64,000 bases of DNA, taken from positions 496,212,453-496,276,452 of the forward strand of contig CM060923.1 in assembly GCA_030737875.1 (NCBI GenBank), written 5' to 3'. The stretch comes from Allium sativum. Its lineage: Eukaryota; Streptophyta; Magnoliopsida; Asparagales; Amaryllidaceae. The notes under the pieces are model-generated. The model was not told the DNA's origin. It searched no databases and was given only the letters and a program-made list of their open reading frames with translations. Position numbers and translations under genes: made by a program. Of the stretch, positions 58,600 to 64,000 are shown in pieces. Positions within the stretch are counted from its first letter, which is position 1. Every line of letters begins with the position of its first letter.

Positions 58600-59540
58600 A
58601 TTTATTTGCAGACATTTTTCTATGTATTCTAATGACAAATAAAAGAATAATTTAGTTGCATACATTTTTCTATGTATTCTAGTGACAAATAAAAGAATAA
58701 TTTAGTTGCATGCATTTTTTTATGTATTCTAATGATAGATAAAAGAATAATTTATTTGTTTACAATTTTCTATGTATTCTAATGACAAATAAAAGAATAT
58801 TTATTTGTTTACAATTTCTATTCAACATAACAAATAAAAAATGATAATTTTATTTGTTTACAATTTCTAATTCAACTTAACAAATAAAAATGATAATTTT
58901 ATTTGTTTACAATTTCTATTTATAAAAAAATGATATTTTTGTTTAACCCAAATCTATTTAACAAAAACGATATTTTTGTTTTAACTCAAATCTATTTAAC
59001 AAAAATGTTAATTTTGTTTTAACACAACTTTATTCAACAAAGATGATATTTTTGTTTTAACACAAATTTATTTAACAAAAATGATATTTTTGTTTTAACT
59101 CAAATCTTTTAAAAAAAATGTTATTTTTGTTTTAACATAAATCTTTTAAAAAAAAATATAATTTGTGTTTTGACTCAAATCTATTTAACAAAAATATCAT
59201 TTTTGTTTTGACTATTTAATTTCAACAAAAATAATATTTTTGTTTGACAAGTTTTATTTTGACAAAAATGTAAATTTTGTTTCAATAAATTTTATATTTT
59301 GACAAAAATGTAAATTTTGTCTCAACTATTTTTATTTTGACAAAAATGTAAATTTTGTCTCAACTATTTTTATTTTGACAAAAAAATGTAAATTTTGTCT
59401 CAACTATTTTTATTTTGACAAAAATGTAAATTTTGTCTCAAAAAAATGATATTTTGACAAAAAAATTGATATTCTTGTTTCAATTATTTTATTCAACAAA
59501 AATTGATATTTTTGTTTTAACTATTTTATTTCAACGCAAC
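58600..59540. repeat. Further LTR minisatellites, 37-60 bp units
   Basis: Three successive arrays: a TCTATGTATTCTAATGACAA unit (58600-58800), an AACAAAAATGATATTTTTGT unit (58920-59260) and a TTTTGACAAAAATGTAAATT unit (59265-59440). All are A+T rich with a strong purine/pyrimidine rhythm. Confidence 0.8.
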
Positions 59541-60828
59541 AATCATCAAATCAATAGATCTACATAACAACATCAATCCCAGATCAAATCACGAATAACA
59601 ACCAATAGAATTTTACAGCGTATTGGTAATAACACAATCGTAATTAATTAATTTTAATTATATAAAAAAATATTAGAATTCTCACACTGATATTATTCCT
59701 TCTGAATTTGTAGCTAGTTCCGTTTTTGCTCTGGTCTGTTTCATTAGGTAGATCAGGCCAAGATGGTTCCAACGCTTCGAAAATCACGCGATTCTGTGGT
59801 CGTTTGAAGAAGTTATGGCCATTAATATATTAAACACTTTATTAATTTATTAAATAATTTGATTAACCACTTAACCATTTAAAATTAAACCCTTCTCCAT
59901 CGTTTCCTTCTGTAGCCGATGAACCCAACGTCGATTTGAAGAATCCCCTGCGCACGTCCCTAGAGCTGGACGGAGGCTGATCGGAACTGACCACGCCGAC
60001 CTCCTTGCCACCACCTCCTTGCGCCATCAACCCCATAAATCTCGATGGCCCCTAGTTTGTGAAAAACAGGGACGAACGGAAGAGCTTGCAGCTCGAAAAT
60101 CATGCAAAATACTTCAAGATATTCCATCATTGCCATATGAATTCATTGATCTAGGAAAGTTCTTCAGTTTTGCTTTTGGTAGATCCGAAATTCATTAAGG
60201 GAATTATGATAAAAATTGAATCAAAAATAGGAGCAAATCAGCCATGTGTTCAAGACCCAGGCGGCGGCTGTTTTTAATAGTGATTAGGGTTTCATATTTC
60301 TAGGTATTTATAATAAAATACTTATTTTATTTTTTTATTTCAATTTTAATTCAAAAATTAGGTTTTAATGCCACGTACTCCAAATCAAACCCAACGAGTG
60401 TCGCCCCTAGCCAAATACCTCTATTCTGGACACAATGGACAAGGTCTCATCAGCCCATTCGATCGTTTCAGCCCACTTTTCTTTAAATTAAAATATAAAA
60501 CATTTAATTATTTAATTTGTTCGTACATATTAATTTACCCGGGCCACATACTGACTCCAAAAATTCCCCAAAAATAAATCTAGCTATGTTTTGACAATAC
60601 GATCCTACAAATTTTAATTTCGTCAATTTTGGAGACCGTTTGAAAATTTTCATTTTTTAACGGTCGATCCAATTTCACTAAAATTGACAAAACACGCTTT
60701 CTTTTGTCACACTCACATATTAATTACAAAAATTATGAAAATTGGAATCTAGCAATAATTTGATATTTCAGATCCAACAAAATTGGTCTCGTTGAAAACG
60801 GAGGTCATTTGCAAAATGGGTATTTATT

Positions 60829-60880
<52 letters not shown>

Positions 60881-61494
60881 TCCATAGCGACTATTCTGAA
60901 TTTTAAACTGGCCATAACTTTTTATTCCCACTATAAAATTTAAAAAATTTCAGATCCGTTAGGAAGATATAATTAAGCAGATTTAAATATTTTTGGTTTC
61001 ACTAAAATTCGATTTATTTTGAATCCTATACATCCAGTCAAAGTTCAAATTCAAATTTTCAAACTACCACGCTATTTCTAACACCTTTTATAATTAAAAC
61101 AATTATATTCGTTCTAACTTCGATTTAAATAAATTTAATCGTTATTATTTAAAATAAATTATTTTTAATATTCAAAATCCATTAAAGTTGCTAAAATAAA
61201 AATTTAAAATTGGTTCCAAAATTCCGGGTTTTTACAATCTCCCCACTTAAAATCTTTTCATCCTTGAAAAGGAGCGGAGCTGAAAGTTGTTTAACTAACC
61301 AATTCTATTTTCATTCTTTTATTGGTTTCAATAATTTAATTAGTTGAACTAATAATCACACAACACAATCATCAATCAATTTGTTGATCATCTCTTCAAA
61401 TATATATAACTTTTATGTGTCAAAAATCATATTTTCTAAAATCGGATTATATATATATTCAGAAATATGTTAGTTATAAACTTGTCACTCTCAG

Positions 61495-61601
61495 CTCATT
61501 CTAGGGCATTACTAACCCCATCTCTAACGACTTTTCTCATTCTAGGATACTACTGATCCTATCTCTAATGAGTATTCTTTTATAGGATATTTCTAATCCT
61601 A
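61495..61601 (-). other. Three tandem post-primer-site stem-loops (H6), element D
   Basis: Best copy on plus coordinates: CTCATT (61536-61541)/AATGAG (61567-61572) around TAGGAT (61543)/ATCCTA (61556). A second core pairs TAGGAT (61583) with ATCCTA (61596). A third, weaker copy starts at CTCATT (61495) with GGG/CCC inside. Confidence 0.75.
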
Positions 61602-61663
61602 CTTCTGATGAGTCTTTTGTTCAGCTCTAACGAGTTGTACCCCAAAGAATTGAATTAACCAAA

Positions 61664-61675
61664 GCTCTGATACCA
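61664..61675 (-). promoter_or_regulatory. Primer binding site, initiator-Met tRNA, element D
   Basis: GCTCTGATACCA on the plus strand is a perfect reverse complement of TGGTATCAGAGC. It lies two bases from the LTR end at 61678. Confidence 0.92.
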
Positions 61676-61677
61676 GC

Positions 61678-63742
61678 TGCAACGACACAGATTTCGCCCG
61701 GACCTAATCGATCTCTAAATCGACCAAGACCGTTCGAATCCCACATACGCTAACTTTGGGCATACAACACATCAGAACTAATAACAAAAGGCTTTTATAA
61801 ACATTATAATAATGTTACATCAGAGTACATAATAGCAGAGTACATCGAATATAATATAGCGGAAGATAATTTACAATAAATGTAATACAATGCACAACGG
61901 AACAATTAAACTAACACAGCGGAAGACTATCATTGCCTTGGACACAGCTTTAAGCTTCGATCTAGAATCCTGCTCAATATATCTGCAAAATAAGCTACTC
62001 GACAGCCCGTGTGGAAAATAAGGGCACCCAAGTTTGCAAAATGAAACAAACTACGAGTCAGTCATGGGACTAGTATGAGAAATCTACTTAACCTATTTAA
62101 TAATAAGGCTAATCACAGGACTACGCCGCTAACGCGGAACGGGTTTACTCCATTGGATTGCCAGTGCATAAATAAAATAAATCGTTAAACAACGCAATGT
62201 TTTTTAGAAAAATGAAACCATTATAAGACTCAAGTCCCATCACACAATGCAACGCAAACCAGAGGATAGAGTTTTACCTTATAATGGTAAAAAATGCTTG
62301 ATACGATAAAAATGGATTTGATATTATTATTAGTGTACATATGTTTCAAAAAACATTTCAATTATAATGTATCAATCATAGATGGCATAACTACCATATA
62401 CTGTGTCGCCATACTAGTTTTACAATCAAAACCGCATGGTGTCGTATTGGAAGTTGGATTTCCATCATGAGTCAAGGCTAGGGACGATCTCCTTACCGAT
62501 TCAAGACACTCTAGCAAATTTCTCAGGATCCCCCGCAGTGAATCCTTGGATCCTGCAGGGCCGGTCCACAAGTATACCTTAGTGGATTGGCAATTACTGA
62601 ACACACGTTTCCCAGTCCTATTGAACCTATCAATTGGACACCATCGACCAATATATCCAAGGCCTCGTAATCCATCATCCACATAAGTAAAAATGTCTGG
62701 GCTCCATACCATGACACCACTTCTAGCTAGAAAGAAACATGTGCACTCCCTGCATTCCTTTATCCCGTTTTTGACTCATACAGGGGTGTGAGGCTCGCGA
62801 AGTAATGCTATACACAAAGCTATGCCTAAATAGGCTGTGCTTTGATCATCAACCACAAGGCTCTGCTTTTCAATAAAAGCCTTGATCATTTACGTCCTTG
62901 CATGCCACATTGACAATCCATGCCATGCAATCAATAACTATCAATATATAACGTCTGAGCTCGTGCATTTCAGAGAAGGGTGTTAAGCAAGAGAACAAAT
63001 TCTTCGCCACTAAAAAGATATTTATTGAATACAAAATCGATTCACATATAATGAAATCCAATGTCAGATACACATCCATTTACATGTCCATTCTGGGTCT
63101 GAACGAAACTGGAGACACCTTATTCCTCGTCCCGTATGTCCAATACGGAAGAGAGGTGCTCGCTTATCCGGAAAATCAACAATTACGTCCAGACAACTAC
63201 CACTGCAACCTTTCCTAGGAGAAAATCAGTCTAAGGCATCAGTAGTCATCCATTCGATGTGAAGATCGCCGGTCTTCAATCACCGTCTTCAATTTCTTCG
63301 ACACTAGATCGTCGCATAATTATTTGAAATGAGATTGAACTCGATCATTTCAAATAATTCTCGAATATATATAATTTAAAATCATTTCATATTGTTAATA
63401 TTATTTTATAACGATTTATCGCTTTTTTTATTTATATAAAAATAGTCCATTTTAATTCAATGACGCTTCGGGTCAATGGGCGGCCCTGACGCTGTTTTTA
63501 CCCAAATTTGGTTTACACGTTTTTTGAAATCTAGCCGTTGGATTTTAACAAATTTTATATCATTGGAAAGATCTTCCCAAAGCGTACCTAACGGTTCCAC
63601 TTTTGGAAAAAACCGACGGTCGGATCTTTCGGTATAATCGTTTAAAGTTACGATTCCGAAATGTGAACTACCGCGTGTGATTCATTTAATTTTAATTTAT
63701 ATTTATATATATACATAATTGTATATAAATATAAACATTCGA
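61678..63742 (-). repeat. Element D right LTR, first 2065 bp
   Basis: It starts TGCAACGACAC on the plus strand. It carries the structured module (62005-62288), then sequence matching B's LTR (GAAACGTG, CCACAAG, CGAACGAAAC-type words). From 63425 it matches 43112-43420 in D's left LTR. Interrupted at 63743 by element E. No credible ORF was found. Confidence 0.85.
62005..62288 (-). other. Structured LTR module (H1-H5), element D
   Basis: H1 ACCATTATAAG (62217-62227) pairs with CTTATAATGGT (62278-62288). The H2 core is CCGC/GCGG where others have CCGT/ACGG. H4 is AGTTTG/CAAACT where others have AGTTTA/TAAACT. H5 is GCCC (62005)/GGGC (62022). These are compensatory pairs. Confidence 0.78.
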
Positions 63743-64000
63743 TGTAACGACCCAAACTTCCCCGTAAAGGAAAGCCCGGATTGTAATGAGAACACGACAA
63801 ATCAGAACACAAACAGAAGAACATTTCATTGCTTATTACAACAATTTGCATCAACGTACAAGAATAAACAGAGTATGAATAAATATTATACATCAGAGAA
63901 ATATCAGAGATTTAAATTACAATGCAGTGGAAAATAATGCAAAACACAACTGAAAGAGATAAATGGATACAGAGATTTCCGAATATCATTCCAGCTGCAA
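63743..64000 (-). repeat. Element E: start of another LARD LTR, cut by the window
   Basis: TGTAACGACCCAAACTTCCC is followed by GTAAAGGAAAGCCCGGAT, closely matching the start of B's LTR at 22869 (TGAGACGACCCGAACTTCCC). It interrupts D's LTR after TTCGA (63738-63742), the expected left target copy. Only 258 bp are visible. Confidence 0.85.

Larger units (their letters stand above)
56944..61236 (-). repeat. Element D left LTR, fragment 2
   Basis: It resumes after the TGTTT duplication. It comprises tandem arrays to 59540, a less A+T-rich stretch (59700-60290), then 60300-61236 collinear with element B's LTR start region (GCCATAACTTTT, CCATAGCGACTATTC, CTACCACGC words). It ends GGGTTTTTACA at 61236 next to a polypurine tract. 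An (AT)n run lies at 60838-60880. Confidence 0.8.
61237..61677 (-). mobile_element. Element D interior, 441 bp, non-coding and shortened
   Basis: The minus strand runs primer site, three stem-loops, a short spacer and polypurine tract AAGTGGGGAGAT (61248-61237). Compared with B and C about 600 bp is missing, yet all predicted cis signals remain. No ORF of interest is present. Confidence 0.85.

Overview
The window is intergenic DNA from a large, repeat-rich plant genome. I see no host gene, tRNA or rRNA. Essentially every base belongs to nested LTR retrotransposons, plus one LINE. The plant assignment rests on a chromodomain Ty3/Gypsy integrase tail, initiator-Met tRNA primer sites, a plant-type LINE reverse transcriptase and TATA plus pyrimidine-rich promoters. 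I cannot name the species.

Layout, left to right. 1-4345 is the 3' end of a Tekay-like chromovirus (integrase tail, polypurine tract, 3.25 kb LTR), inserted in the 5' LTR of element A. Element A (4346-14245) is non-coding, with a 4.65 kb LTR and a 2.7 kb interior. It sits just inside the interior of a related element, A' (14246-42284). A' also holds a minus-strand Tekay-like solo LTR (14778-21695, TSD TATTT) that carries a 5'-truncated LINE (17249-20290, TSD GTCTCAAATTA). The right LTR of A' holds element B (22869-36992, minus strand, TSD ATATT). B is non-coding, with two 6.5 kb LTRs around a 1.05 kb interior. 42285-43111 is a further LTR fragment (A''). From 43112 the host is element D, a minus-strand relative of B. 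Its left LTR is split by element C (43857-56938, plus strand, TSD TGTTT), which has 6.0 kb LTRs and a 1.04 kb interior. D continues to 63742, where another LTR (E) starts and runs off the window.

Elements A, A', B, C, D and E are large retrotransposon derivatives (LARDs): they have primer sites, polypurine tracts, matching LTR ends and target duplications but no recognisable gag or pol. B, C and D have LTRs several times longer than their interiors. Their 3' ends share a block (GGACGAAA, a gap, then TTTTAAGTGGGG and TGTAA) with the coding Tekay element, which suggests that Tekay proteins mobilise them in trans.

The most interesting signal is RNA structure that base-pairs through compensatory changes between diverged copies. 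It includes (i) a stem-loop, often tandem, just downstream of the primer binding site, where a packaging signal would lie; (ii) a series of hairpins about 0.3 kb upstream of the LTR 3' end; and (iii) tandem hairpins inside the two Tekay-like LTRs. All were read by eye. No folding, alignment or database search was run.
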